Of a stretch of 64,000 nucleotides of DNA, positions 1 through 11,600 are shown piece after piece. Within the stretch, counting starts at the first letter, position 1; every line of letters starts with the position of its first letter. Under the pieces are notes generated by a model that saw nothing but the letters and a program-made list of their open reading frames with translations, was not told the DNA's origin and did not search any database. The DNA lies in assembly GCA_006386115.1 (NCBI GenBank), contig VFIW01000001.1, positions 266,001-330,000 on the forward strand, in the 5' to 3' direction. A program made the translations under genes and the position numbers. The stretch is from Globisporangium splendens. Lineage: Eukaryota; Oomycota; Peronosporomycetes; Pythiales; Pythiaceae.

Positions 1-300
1 AAGCGCGCCGAGACCCAGCAACGAGAACAGCTGCACGGCTGTGCGGTCGACGTGGCGGTTGCGCCACATGCGTATCCACGACATGCCGCTCGGGATGAGG
101 AACAGCGCGCCGCAAGCATACACACCTGCATACACGAAGTAGAACGACGGCGCGCTCCCGTTCGCCGAGGACGACGGTGGCGGGGTCAGCGTCGTTGTAG
201 CGTTATCGTCGTCAGTGCTGTTGGCAGTGGTAGTGGCTGCCGCCATTGGCACTGCGTTCAGCAGCAGCAGCAGGAAGACAGCGGCATTGGGAGGCGCCAT
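1..300 (-). CDS. 5' part of a secreted or membrane protein (runs off the left edge)
   Basis: The minus-strand frame opens with ATG at 300 and stays open for exactly 100 codons to the window edge, so the gene continues to the left. It begins MAPPNAAVFLLLLLNAVPMA, a clear signal peptide with likely cleavage near residue 21. A Thr/Ser/Asn-rich stretch with NST and NAT N-glycosylation sites follows (about 22-50). Then comes a hydrophobic helix, FYFVYAGVYACGALFLIP (about 53-70), followed by basic MWRNRHVDR and a second hydrophobic start. This suggests a signal peptide, a short glycosylated ectodomain and at least two membrane helices. I do not recognise the family; the remainder of the gene is needed to name it. 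Confidence 0.6.
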   Translation of the reverse strand, partial: MAPPNAAVFLLLLLNAVPMAAATTTANSTDDDNATTTLTPPPSSSANGSAPSFYFVYAGVYACGALFLIPSGMSWIRMWRNRHVDRTAVQLFSLLGLGAL

Positions 301-736
301 GATCTTCTGGGGGCGATTCTGTGTGTTTCTGTGGATGGCTTGACAGAAGGATCGCAACGCTGATTGGTGTGCATCGACGGTACTGTACCGGTATAGTCTA
401 CAGTATTTCGAATGCTTTTTGTACTGGTACCTGAGTTGAAGTGACTGGACACAATACCGGTCTGTTACTGGCAATAAACCGATTGCAAAGGTACTGAATT
501 TAACTTATATATTTAGGACATTGATGAGCCAATCCACAAAAAGGGAAGTTGAGCACTGCAGTGTGGTTCCTTGGTAATTTGTAGGACATCCGAAGATCGA
601 AATCCCGTGATTGTTTTTTCGTTTCTCAAATAGAGTTGCGCTCGACAGTATCTTGAAGATTGAGTTGTATCAAAGGCTTCGGAACGATTTGTCGTCCTGG
701 TTTCGCTGGACGTGTGCTGGCGATATTGCTATTGAG

Positions 737-1080
737 AAACCATTTTGCCAGTTCATTTTGTCCAGTCGACTGGGAAAAGAAACGCGTACTGTACACCTAT
801 CAAATGGACACTTGCCTACCTAAACGCCACGTGAGCGAGTGCGCGCATTTGTTCATTTCATTATCCAAGACGAGTCAACGTCCAGGCGCTTTTAGCTCAT
901 TCTGACTGCTGTACTGGATGTGCTCAGAGCGGCAAGCAGTGGTTTTCCAAACGAAATCATTTTGCCAGTTCAATCGCTTAATCGATCTCGACTAGGAAAA
1001 GAAACGCGTGTGCACCTATCAAATGAGTGCACGTGTCTTGGAGGGAAGGCGAGCGAGTGCGCGCCTTTGCTGGTGTTAAT
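737..1080. repeat. Degenerate direct repeat, about 215 bp apart
   Basis: Two related segments, roughly 737-865 and 953-1080, share CATTTTGCCAGTTCA, then GGAAAAGAAACGCGT, CACCTATCAAATG and GAGCGAGTGCGCGC in the same order with small indels between. They lie in a stretch without genes. They could be an old tandem duplication or remnants of a dispersed element. Confidence 0.6.
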
Positions 1081-3197
1081 GGTAAGACTGTGCCAACATC
1101 AGAAGCGTTTGGCGCATTTGGAAAGGCTCAAGGTATCTTCGTTGTTCTCTCGCACCATTTGGCACACCTGGCCGCTGATCGTTGAATACCAGAGGCAACT
1201 CTTCTGGTCTACCGTATAAACCTGCCCTGACCTCTTCCCACAGCGTTGCTCAAGTGAAATAATTAAACAATCTTTATGCTTTAGTGAAGACCAAGACCCG
1301 TAGCAAGGACCTCAGGATCCTTAAACTATGCATATAGTTCAATAGAACTCCCTTCTCACTCTCGGTGTTGCTCAAGTGCACCCACGCTCTGATCAGCATC
1401 GTCTCCCACTTCACTTGATCAGCATCCAGCGCCACTCTCTCCCTCTCGCTTTCTCGAGAACCTGAGCGATGGATCTGCCAGACGCGAGTTTACTGAAGGA
1501 TGACGGGCACGCATGAGCGACAGAGAAACCTGCCGTCACTAGAGTACTGTATGCGCACAACAAATATTGGTGTACATGTATGTCGTCACGTGTCACGCAA
1601 CTGCTCCAGGCGGGGAGGAGCACGGCAAGCAAAATCAGACGTAGTGAGACGGAAGCCACCAAGTGATCGTGCAGCCACACGGCAGAGCTCACAAAACAAG
1701 TAGGGATCAGCTGACCCGAGGTCCAGGCGTAAAAGCGAAGACTGGATCACTTCTAGCGATCTTTTGTCATGTTGAGTCGAAAGACCGAGGGAATCTCTCT
1801 TCAAGACGCCTATCCATGTGGGACAATTAGCAAAGACACACACACACACATCTCATTACCCATCTCTGGAAGTTCGTAAATACCTCGTGCAAGCTACAGT
1901 ACGTACAGCAGCATGGACACCTTTACCGCCACGGCGTGATCTCAATCGGAAGAGATTGTCAACCTTGCCGGTCCGGCGTCGAACTCTGTCGTCGAACACT
2001 GGAGCATGAGGCAAGAACGGAGAGCGCGGACACCCGTACGCGCAGAAAAGACGGCGCTGGTGTCGCCTCGTTGTAGTCGAGCGGCAGGTGTTATGCGCTG
2101 TCGCTAGGTAATGCGCGCACCAGTCTCCCTCTCTTCTGATACTTTCCTGCACCACGATCGGGATGGTGGGAAAGTGGTGGATGCCAGACGCGTTTCTGTC
2201 GTGTACGCGACTAAGTTTGCTTGCTCTTACTCGAGCGATTGCACCAATTCATTGACGATCCTGTCTTTGGTTGGCCTGCGAGCAGCGAGCTCAGTGCCAA
2301 CCCGATCCACGGATATTGGTCCAGCTGCAGAGCGTGTGAGGCTGTCCATCCCCACGAGTATCCCCGCTATACTCAGCACGTGATGTCTGGCGTTGAATTC
2401 GAGCGCTTGTCCAGTCAACTGCCTCTCATTTTTGGATCTCAGATGGGCACGGCGCCACATGCAATCACACCTTCTGATACGCTCGCTCATGCTGGAAGAG
2501 GAAAGATGCTCGATCTTCTTCCCCCGATCTTCCAGACAACTTAACTCACACTCAGAACGAGGAAAGCGTTAGGTTTTATGCACAGATCAGACCGCGGTCG
2601 CGTGATCAGCGATGCCTCGAAGTCGCGTTGACAAAATTATAAAAACAGGGCATGCAAGAGCCAATCTGATCGACAGTTCAAGTCAGTCTCAGTCTCTCGA
2701 TCGCACTCACTTTCCGCACCGAGTCGCCAAACTACAACTCACACTTCAGCCTCGAGTCCTCTGACTTTACGCAGGCCAACTCACTTCGTTTCGCCGTGTC
2801 CTTGCAATGCATGCACTCCAAGCATCTCAGTCGTTCGGCCAGCCAGACAGGGAAGGAAGGTGAGAAAGAGAGGGGGCGTTGATACTTTCGGAGAAACTAT
2901 GAGAAGAAAGGCTTGGCCGCTGTTCGTTTACACATCAGTTCCCTCCAAGCCAGCGCTACGTCAGCGAGAGCGCCTCAAAGGTACAGTACTGAGGATTTTG
3001 AATGCCTCTCTACTGGTACGGCAGCCTGTCCTCCGTTCCACTGAACTCGAGTCCCTCTTGGCGCGAGTCTCCAAAATTCTAACCAAGAAAATCGAATTCA
3101 TACGTGCGTACTCCTGCACACAAACAGCACTTGTGATGATGCTCGACCAGAAACCGGACACGAGCCTCAAAACTCCCCCAGGCTTCTAATGTACCCT

Positions 3198-3380
3198 TCT
3201 GGGCCAACTCTTGCGAGCCTAACTGATCGGGTATATTTTCTCTGGGTCCACTCCTGCAGCCTAACTATTGGGACAGATACCTTTCAGAAATTCTTGACAC
3301 TTTGGTCAACTGGGACGCCTGCGAGCCAAATGCTGAGGTATATCTTTGAGAATTTCTGACACTTTGATCAACTGGGCATA
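3198..3380. repeat. Degenerate tandem repeat of about 45-65 bp
   Basis: Three related units near 3198, 3243 and 3302, plus a partial fourth, share GGNCAACT, GCGAGCC or GCAGCCTAACT, a GGTATATNTTTNNG core and TTCTTGACACTTTGGTCAACTGGG (allowing mismatches). No coding potential is apparent. Confidence 0.5.
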
Positions 3381-3589
3381 GCCGCTTTAGAGCAAGCAAT
3401 CAGTGGCTGGCGAAATGAGCTGCTGCAGTGGATTTGTTATTTTGAAAGCGGGGGATTGAGATGTGCACATTTCGTGATCCAATCCCATGTTGGAACAGAA
3501 AATGGAGCTCTCCTGATCCGGCTGTCGTGCTGTCGTGATTCACATTCACTCAGCACACTTCGGACGGCTTCGAAAGAAACTGGTGTGTG

Positions 3590-3603
3590 TGGGGGGGGGG
3601 GGG
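3590..3603. repeat. G homopolymer after a GT run
   Basis: GTGTGTG runs directly into a run of about 14 G in non-coding DNA. Such tracts are prone to length error and may not be exact. Confidence 0.7.
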
Positions 3604-5050
3604 AACTCTAGTGGGACTGCTGCGGCTGGTCCAGGGAATGCCTCTTCTTGCACAATAGACACAACCGCCGCAACACACGAAGCAGACCTCTGCGATTCGA
3701 TGGAGAGAAAGACAGAGGGACTTCAATGCGCGCGCGGACAAGTTCTTATCATTTGGTTTCTTACCACGGACCTTTACGGTAACGAGTTGCCGTATCGCTA
3801 GGCAGGTGATGCCAAAACCACGCAGACAGCAACAACTGAGCGAGCTCTCTTGCGCACGTTGGTGGGTGGATTGTAATTCGAGAGATGGGGTGGAGACAAT
3901 CCGGTAATAGTGTAGGTACTACAGCAGCGTGCCTATCCAATCCACTCGCGTGGCAAGTGTGTCTGTCGTGTGCGTGTGGTGTTTCGTTGTCGCTGTTGCC
4001 TTTCCTCTCGATTTTTTTCTCTTGTCCTGTCAACAGAGACCATGAGATACCAAAGTGAGGAAGACGAGCCAGGTCAATTGGTATCTTCACGCATGGTTGG
4101 TTTGACAAAAGGCGCAATGGTTGGTGTACCGAGACCCGATAAGGTTTCACTCATAACGGGAAGGACGCAACAAAAGAATGCTCATCTTGCATGCACGTGT
4201 CGTACAGTACAATTGGTACGTGCGCACGCGTGCGGTTTCCTGTGGCAAACATGCTACAGTAGCTGTGTTCGAGGACGGCAGGCAGACGAGGAGCTGAAAG
4301 ATTTCAGCCAGACGTGCATTGAATCGGGTCCAATTACCATTACTGTAAGGTATCAGCAAGCCCATCCAAGCCAAATTTTGACCTGGGAACCTTATGGCAC
4401 CGACCGCCGCCGCCATCGTCGTCGTCTCTGGCGGCAACAAATTTCGGCGGCGAAGCTCGTCTTGGTGGAGTGGATGCAAGAGCTTCGCATCTCACTGCAG
4501 ATCTGAGTTTTTCTCTTGACTGCTTATACCGGCTGCTACAACCAAGAAGTGGAGCCTTGTCAAGTAACGGCTGCGTCCTGATGGATGTCATTTCGTCATC
4601 TCGGATGGCAGCAATCAACTGAGGAGTATGTGCGAGATATGCGTGTACTTCACAGCAAGGGTCAACAACCACCTCGGATGCAGATTAGTATTAGGACATG
4701 TGAAGCAAAAACATCACGACAACGACGACCTGAAAAGGCAAATCCCGAGCCGCTTCTTCCAAGCCATTCACAAAAAACCAACAAGCAAACAAATGGCAAA
4801 ACAACGCAGCAACACACGCGCACACCACAATGCGAGCAACCTAGGGTGGCTTCCCCGCAGGCTGCGGAGAGCAGTGTCGCAGCGTGCTCGTCCAAATCAC
4901 AATGCGCAGAAACGCCATCCGTGCTTGCAAATGACCCATAATATACGCAGCGCATGATGGCAGCATACTGGTGGAGGAAACCTTCTCCGCCAGAGTCTCG
5001 GAGGGAGCATTTCGTACAGTACCGTACTCTGCCAAAATATCGAACGCCAC

Positions 5051-5066
5051 ACACACACACACACAT
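5051..5066. repeat. CA/GT microsatellite
   Basis: About eight CA units in non-coding DNA; similar tracts lie at 1837-1850 and 5761-5780. Confidence 0.8.
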
Positions 5067-5827
5067 GGGCTCAGTTGTCACCGCTGGCTTTTCTCGCACG
5101 TCAAGTTCGCGGTTTTTCTGATTTTGCGCGCTGGTACATACAATTGAAGGGCAACAATTTCCTCAAGCAAACAGGCGCGGCGCACAGCGGGAGCACGAGG
5201 GAAGGAGGGCGTGGGTGCACGCAGCAGGCTTTTGTGCCTTGCCAACTAGGCCAGGTGTACAAAACACAAACCCCACACCAGCAAGGAAGCAGGTTGGGCA
5301 GCAAGGCCACCAGTGGCGACAACACGACAAGTGCAAGTTGCTACCGTATGGTAGTACGCAGCCTGGCAAGCAATCCCTTCGACCTGGCTATACGCAGACG
5401 AGTCAGACCTGGCAGTCGGGCCAGAGACGGGGTGGTCTCTCCAAACGTTGATCCCTAGCCACAGACCACTGCCCTAGCCCCGTTCGACGTTGTTCTTGGG
5501 GGTTGTATACTGCGGACGGTTTATGTGCATTCTCCTAATTGGAGGGAGCGTGATGGATTGATGGCTCTGTATCAGACCCCACCCACACATATCAGTCAAC
5601 CTATCGCGGACCAGCCGTTTCTTGAATAGGGGGGGGAAACTGCGTTCTACCAACGCGAGTACGACCACTCTACCTTCAAACCAAGTCATTTTTGGTTTTC
5701 TTTCGAAAAAACAAAATCCCTCCCGTTATCTAAAATACGATTTCTCCATACTACCTGCTGGTGTGTGTGTGTGTGTGTGTGCTCAATCTTCACTGCCGAT
5801 CATTACGCGATTGTCATCGTCAGAGGC

Positions 5828-5858
5828 GCTCGCTCATTTGCTCATCCGCTCATTCGCT
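5828..5858 (+). promoter_or_regulatory. Cluster of GCTCAT initiator-like motifs
   Basis: Three copies of GCTCAT (two as GCTCATT) occur within 31 bases. This resembles the core of the oomycete initiator, known from Phytophthora as GCTCATTYYNCAWTTT. The cluster is about 750 bases upstream of the chosen start at 6609, so a long leader or leader intron would be needed if it is used. Confidence 0.3.
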
Positions 5859-6269
5859 CTACTGTCCAAGTGCTTAGGCGCTTCTTCCCATTTCAGCCTC
5901 GACATCAAGCGAAGGAGGTGACTTGATTCGGCAGCGAAAAAAGGGTACTTCGCTTCGTGTCGTCGGATCGTCGTCACGAGAGACCCCGTTGCGCCGGACT
6001 CTACCCCGCTCGACGACCTGATCCACGCCGATCTACGACTTTGGCCCCTGCCCAGTCTGCTGCCGGTTTTGGCGTTCCACCTGCCTGCGTGCCGTCCCGT
6101 TGAGTGAGGTGAGCTTGAGAAGCCTTGAGAGACGACGGACAGAAGCGAAAAGCCCCGGTCGCGAGCAGTGTCTGCCTTCGTGGTGCCTCGTAGCTCCTGC
6201 TTTGCACCCTCCCGCAGTCGATCGGCCAGAATCTGCTTGGTCAGCACAAACGCAGCTGAGGTGGGATCG

Positions 6270-6292
6270 CTCTCTCTCTCTCTCTCTCTCTC
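6270..6292. repeat. CT microsatellite in a probable 5' leader
   Basis: An uninterrupted TC run is followed by two GATC repeats, upstream of the gene at 6609. Because it has no stop it lengthens the open frame artificially (SLSLSLSLS in that frame). Confidence 0.7.
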
Positions 6293-6608
6293 GATCGATC
6301 GAGTGGAAGGGGCAGCCAGGAGTGGAGCAAGGAGTACAGTACGCCTCCCGTCGACTGCACTGGCTGGCGCACGAGAGGAGGGAGGGAACAGAATCGCTTT
6401 GGTCTCAGGTTCTTCTCTCTTTTGTGCGCGCGTTTGGGTGTTTCGTCGATCGGTCTCCACGCACAAAAATCAAGTCGGCTTCCCAGACAACCAACACAAG
6501 TGCACTTGCGCCGTCTCGTGTGCGTTGTTTGTGTCGCGGGAGTGGCGTCGCGCTGTTTGGTTCTATTTTTTGTATACGCCACAACACCGCATCTTTTCTC
6601 GTTTCTTC

Positions 6609-8477
6609 ATGCGTGCCTCCGATTCGGATTCGGACGTTGCTGCCAGCGTGTCGCCATCGGACCGCAAGTCCCGTTCGCGTTCCACAACGCGTCGGTCCCC
6701 GTCGTCGCCGCTTGCCGTGTCGGTATCCATGCCAGCGTTTTCAAAGCACGGCACTACCTCGAGCCATCCTGCGACGTCCTCAAGCACACAGCAGCAGCCC
6801 CACCAGCCCAAGCGCGAGTACCGCGGCAAGTGCCTCTACCAGTCGCGGAAATGCGAAAACGAGCGCGCGCTCAAGCGCAACGGCAAGGCGCACAACCTCT
6901 GCGACGAGCACCGGTCCAAGCAAAACCAGCACCAGCGCAAATTCGATGCGAAAAAGTTTTCGCGCAAAAAGCGACGCGACAGCAACGTCAAGTCTGGCGA
7001 CGACGACGACGATGACGAACATGAGAATATAAAAGTGGACGTGGACACGTCCAAGGACGATGGGAATCCGTTGCCGCTGCAGCAACCCCACGACGCCCAT
7101 CATCAGGACGAGACACAGAACGTGCGAGCCGCCGTGCCGCCGCGCAAGCGAAGACGCGTCACTGACGATGCAACGCCAGACACGTACACGAGAAGCAGTC
7201 CACAGGAGTACCATGTCCCAGGGTATCACCAGCCGCGTGCTGCGAGCCAGCCTCCCATTGTATCGGATCTGCGTGCTGCCGCTGGAAGCGGATGGAGACC
7301 ACCCTATGCGGTTGTTGATCACCAGCCGCCGCAGCAGCTTCAGTATCCTTATGAACAACCAGGTTACCGTCATTCGCCGTACTCACCTGGGTACGCAAAC
7401 CAGCAGCAGCAACCTCAGTACGATCGACAGCCAGTTGTGAGCTCTGGTGAACGGCTGAGTATGAGTCGTCCACCCGCATCACTTCGTCCATTTGCCGCTG
7501 TCACAAGGTCTTCGCCACCAAGCGCCAGAATACAAGTGAGTCAGCTTCTCCATAGTGAGGGCAGTGTGCCCGGACCACAGCAGCATCACCAGCAGCATGA
7601 ACCAGGCAGAGTGTCATATAGTTCTAGCCCGCAGTACGGTCGTTATCCAGAAGATCCATCGCTTCAGCATCAGAGGCAGCCTCAGTCTTATCCAGCACGG
7701 CAACAGCAGCACGAGTACTCGCAGTATCCTGAGGCGTCCGGTCGACCAAGCGTAGCTCTTCCTCCAAAGTCGAACGGGCTCGATGCGCGAGTATCGCCAA
7801 AGTACACGCACTCGGAGCTGATCGCAGCGACTGTCTTGGTCCCGGCTGGTACAACTCCTACATCGAGTGCCGGGGTGCGGCATACAGCAACGCCACGTGG
7901 GGCACCAGTGATGCCTCATCCCACGTCGTACGCCATCAGTCCGCACCATGCGAGACCCCCGACGTACGACCACCACGCAGACAAGCAGCAGCAGTACTAT
8001 TTAAGAGCGCAGCAGCAGACTCAGCACCACCAGCAGCAGTATCCGGTCGATGATGAGCATAATCGAACTCGAACTAGTCGCATGGAGCCGCACCTCCCTG
8101 GACCACCTCGTGAAGGCGGATCGCCACCAGTCGGATACCACGCATCGCACGCTACCCCACAGGGGTCATCCAGACAGCACGCTTCCCCTCCCACCGCACC
8201 ACCAGCTTCGTTCTCTGCACTACCAGGTCCACGCAAACTCCCATCGTTGGCGCCGCCCCAATTCTCGCAGCCTCCACCTCATCATCCCACTTCTGCAACG
8301 ACGCACCATTCGCCGAGTCTCTCGGGACTGCCTCACCACCAAAGTCAGCAACATCCATATGCGCATCATCCTTCGTCGTCTCCGAGGCAAATCCTGCCAT
8401 CCTTGGCACCATTTCGCCACGCTCGAGGATCCTCTGGAGCGTGTCCACCGTTCCAGACCCCAACATCGTCTGCTTGA
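6609..8477 (+). CDS. Gln/Pro/His-rich nuclear-type protein with a Cys/His mini-domain
   Basis: A 622-residue single-exon model. The open frame extends back to 6168, but that part crosses a CT repeat and has leader-like composition, so I chose ATG 6609. Residues about 1-60 are Ser/Arg-rich. Residues about 75-125 form the only ordered-looking part: KCLYQSRKCENERALKRNGK followed by HNLCDEHRSKQNQHQRKFD, a C-x6-C ... C-x2-H arrangement that may bind zinc. I recall this block from other oomycete proteins but know no assigned function. Basic KKFSRKKRR and PRKRRR segments are probable nuclear localisation signals. An acidic DDDDDDDEHE tract lies between them. The C-terminal 400 residues are low-complexity (Q, P, H, S, Y) like many transcriptional co-regulators. 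Nuclear role is inference. Confidence 0.7.
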   Translation: MRASDSDSDVAASVSPSDRKSRSRSTTRRSPSSPLAVSVSMPAFSKHGTTSSHPATSSSTQQQPHQPKREYRGKCLYQSRKCENERALKRNGKAHNLCDEHRSKQNQHQRKFDAKKFSRKKRRDSNVKSGDDDDDDEHENIKVDVDTSKDDGNPLPLQQPHDAHHQDETQNVRAAVPPRKRRRVTDDATPDTYTRSSPQEYHVPGYHQPRAASQPPIVSDLRAAAGSGWRPPYAVVDHQPPQQLQYPYEQPGYRHSPYSPGYANQQQQPQYDRQPVVSSGERLSMSRPPASLRPFAAVTRSSPPSARIQVSQLLHSEGSVPGPQQHHQQHEPGRVSYSSSPQYGRYPEDPSLQHQRQPQSYPARQQQHEYSQYPEASGRPSVALPPKSNGLDARVSPKYTHSELIAATVLVPAGTTPTSSAGVRHTATPRGAPVMPHPTSYAISPHHARPPTYDHHADKQQQYYLRAQQQTQHHQQQYPVDDEHNRTRTSRMEPHLPGPPREGGSPPVGYHASHATPQGSSRQHASPPTAPPASFSALPGPRKLPSLAPPQFSQPPPHHPTSATTHHSPSLSGLPHHQSQQHPYAHHPSSSPRQILPSLAPFRHARGSSGACPPFQTPTSSA

Positions 8478-8695
8478 GGCGATTTCGTTGTGTGGTGTGT
8501 GTCTTCAGTGTTGTTGTCGCTGGCCTTCAACAGCAAAAGTAAAAAATGTTGGTAAACCTAAAAGCATGAGCGTCCGTAATAACAGAAATTGGTGCCATGC
8601 TGTCCAAGTAAAAGCCAATTGGTTCAAATAACAAATCGCGGTCTGCCTTCGTGTTTCACTCCCGAGTCGTCGTTTGTCAAATTCTCTGGCGCACT

Positions 8696-11600
8696 TTACA
8701 ACAACCTCGCAACTGTGTTTCCGCTCTTTTTCTTAAACACAATCTCATCTTTGAGCGCACACGCGTCGGTTTTCATCGTAAACGACCGCGAGTCGATCGC
8801 TGTAAACTCCTTTTTGCCCGTATTGTACTTGAAGAACTGACCAATGACGCCACATGTGAGTACAGGCGGCGAGTTCGGGGTCAAGGCAAACAGCTTGACG
8901 ACGTGTTGACGGTCCGTGTGGTGCTCGTACAATGCACGAAATTTCAGTTCTCTCGTGCTTTTCAACAACACAATAAAGTTCTCGCACGTCGACTGTGCCA
9001 TGGCCTGCAGCGCCGCCAGACGGTCTCGCTCCATCGATCCACTAGCTAGCAAAGTATACTCCAACGCGTTCTGAATCAGTTTCCGGTTTGAGGGTTTCTT
9101 ACCTGCTTTGGTTGCCAACAACGACGCGGTGGCTGTGCTGCTACTCTCGTGTTCCATCGCTCCTCCAAACGCAGAGAGTGTCGAGTGCGTTTTCTCGAGG
9201 GCTCTCTTCTGCTTCTGTTGTTGCTGTTGCTGGAGGTTGACGAGGGACTCCTCGCGCACTTTGTGCAACTACTGCAGCTTTTTCTGCCGCAGTTCAGCGA
9301 GTTTTTCCTCTCGAGTCTGTTGGTGGTGTTGGCCAACAGGAGTCGCGCGTTTGGACGCTGGGTTCTCGAGGTCAATCGGGATAAACGTTGCCACGTGAGG
9401 TGTTTGTTGTTTGCTGCTTCTACCTCTCAGTTCGTTCATTTTCTGGGAATCGACAAAAGACACGACGTCTGAATTTTTGAAGTTGTCGTTGCTGTTGGAC
9501 CTGGGTGAGTTTCTCCTCGACGCTTGGTGCTTCACATACGCATCGTGTCTGCCCTCAACCGAGTTATTGTCTTCCACCGTTCTTCTAACATCACGATCCA
9601 GGACCGATGGAGTTTTCTGCGCACGAATGGGAACGTGGCCATGAACATTGAACGGAGTCTTCGTTGGTTCACGGTCAGTGAACTGAAGTGCGCTAGCAGA
9701 TTGAGGCAGACTCACTTGTTCTCCTTCCGATCTTTTGCTCTCATCATCGCGCAAGTACGACGTACGCGTGCTTGCCCATTGGTTCTGAGCAAGATCATCA
9801 TCGTCGTCGTCATCGCAGTCATCCTTCGTTGTGAATGACCATCGAGATGGTTGCTTTGCTGCCACGATCATGTTGTCCGGACTAGGCAGAGGCTCATTGA
9901 TCTGGCTGCTCTCTTTCGTTCGATGCATAAGTGCATTAACAGCACTCGTAGTTTGTTGTGCTGGTTGGCTCTGGTTCTGGAGTGCTGCATTTTGGTACAC
10001 TGGCTGAGGCGTAGGAGGTGCAACTGATTGAGGTCTTCTGGCAATCGAGGCTCGACACTTCGTAAGACAGTGCGGTGGAGGCGTAGGAGGTGCCTCCACT
10101 TGGGATCTCCTCGATACTCTCAAATCTTGACTTTGCTCCGCCATGCAACTAACCAGACTCATTGTGGTCTGAGGCACTTCGATGACTGAACCTCCGAATT
10201 TGCGCACAGTTTGTAGCTGTTGTCTGCCTTCATACCCGCTTTCAACAACATGACTTGCACTCGATGGGATGCATGGCGTCGCTATGCCGCCAGAGCTCTT
10301 CACACATTCTCGCGATACTTGGAGCAGTTTATCTTTATCACTCACCAGGGCTTCGAAAGGATTTGGCGAGTTCGACGAAACTGGGGAAGGTGATTGGGGT
10401 GAGTCTTTAAAAGAGTCTGGCGATGCAGAGCGCACAGCTGGATCGACGGCGTTCATACTTGATATGTCCACTGTCAAGTGAGATTGCAGTGGTTCACCAC
10501 TTTCTCGAACCTTCAGCAGATCTGCCGCACGACATTCATTCGATGCACCAATGCGAGTGGTTGAGTCCTTTGGCAGCTTTGAGGAGCTCTTTCCTGTTGC
10601 AGTAACGTGGCTGCACTTGCCACAATTTGACGCCTTCACGGTATCTTTCCTAGGTGGCTCCGCCTGCAGAGCCTGTGCAGCACACTGGAGTTCCCACCAG
10701 ACACGATTGCCAAGCTTGGACTTGTAGTTCTTGGAACCAGTTTTGGCTACTGGCGGATTGTCGATGTGGTCTCGGCTTGCAGCAGACATCAAACTCGTTG
10801 GTTCCAGTGCTGCTGCTTCTGGTGTCTTAATCAAGTTGCTCAGGGTAGCTTCGGGATCAGATGCATCTGAAGTAAAGTGCTGTGCCTCGTAGGAATCTAA
10901 ACCATTGCTCGCACACCCTTCTTCTTTGCTCAACAACAATGATGACGACTCAAGCTGAGTACTTCGAAACGAAATCACGGCATCAGCCTTCGCACTCGTA
11001 GAAAGCGGCACCGATGTTGAGTCTTCTACTGGCTTCTGCAAGAACTTGAATATTGACGACGCGACCTTGGCTTCGATTTCTTTTGCATCCGGTCGCACCT
11101 TCGCAAGTTTCGAATGTGGCTCCTCATTTCTGCCATTCATTTCGACCACATCAGGAGGACGCACCAAAGACTCTGCTGCTGCTAAGGCTTCACTCTCTTC
11201 TTGGTCTGCATGGGCATGAGCAGGCAATTCTTCCTTTTCAGCACCATCGAACGACATCGCAGTGTCTGCTGAATCGCAGCCGACTTGGACTGGCAATTTG
11301 TTCAGTTTACTGTCGAGACTTCGCCATGTGGTCGCACATTGCTCGTCGTCCTTGCCACATGGTTCATGGGTTCGCGCTTTCGTAGGCAGAAAACGCGAAC
11401 ACGACGCCGATATAATCGACCGCGGGGACACTACGGCTTTGCCAGTGACTATGCGTTCCTCATCGTTACGTCCATCGAGAATACGTACTTCCGGTGCAGA
11501 CGGGACTGATGCACTCTCATCAGATCCACTTTGGTGAACCACTTCATGCACATTATCGGGCGGGTTCATGCTTGGTGCGCTTGAAGACTCGCTCAATTGG

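Larger units (their letters stand above)
301..6608. other. Gene-poor repeat-rich stretch, no supported gene
   Basis: Open frames here are short, overlap on both strands and show no recognisable domain or conserved composition. The stretch holds degenerate direct repeats (near 737-1080 and 3198-3380), microsatellites, a G run at 3590-3603 and six exact copies of the 9-mer GTACAGTAC (either strand). The last 800 bases are CT-rich and GC-rich and are probably the promoter and 5' leader of the gene at 6609. Confidence 0.5.

Noticed and set aside
2860..3189. Open frame of 109 codons on the plus strand
   Set aside because: Length is within chance expectation for this GC content and no motif is visible; it lies next to degenerate repeats.
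3970..4506. Open frame of 178 codons on the plus strand
   Set aside because: No domain, mixed composition, overlapped by long frames on the other strand and placed in a repeat-rich gap.
4662..5099. Open frame of 145 codons on the minus strand with many Cys and Val
   Set aside because: Its composition comes from GT/CA microsatellites and there is no conserved pattern.
6168..6608. N-terminal extension of the Q-rich protein
   Set aside because: The segment runs through a CT microsatellite and has leader-like composition, so ATG 6609 is a better start.
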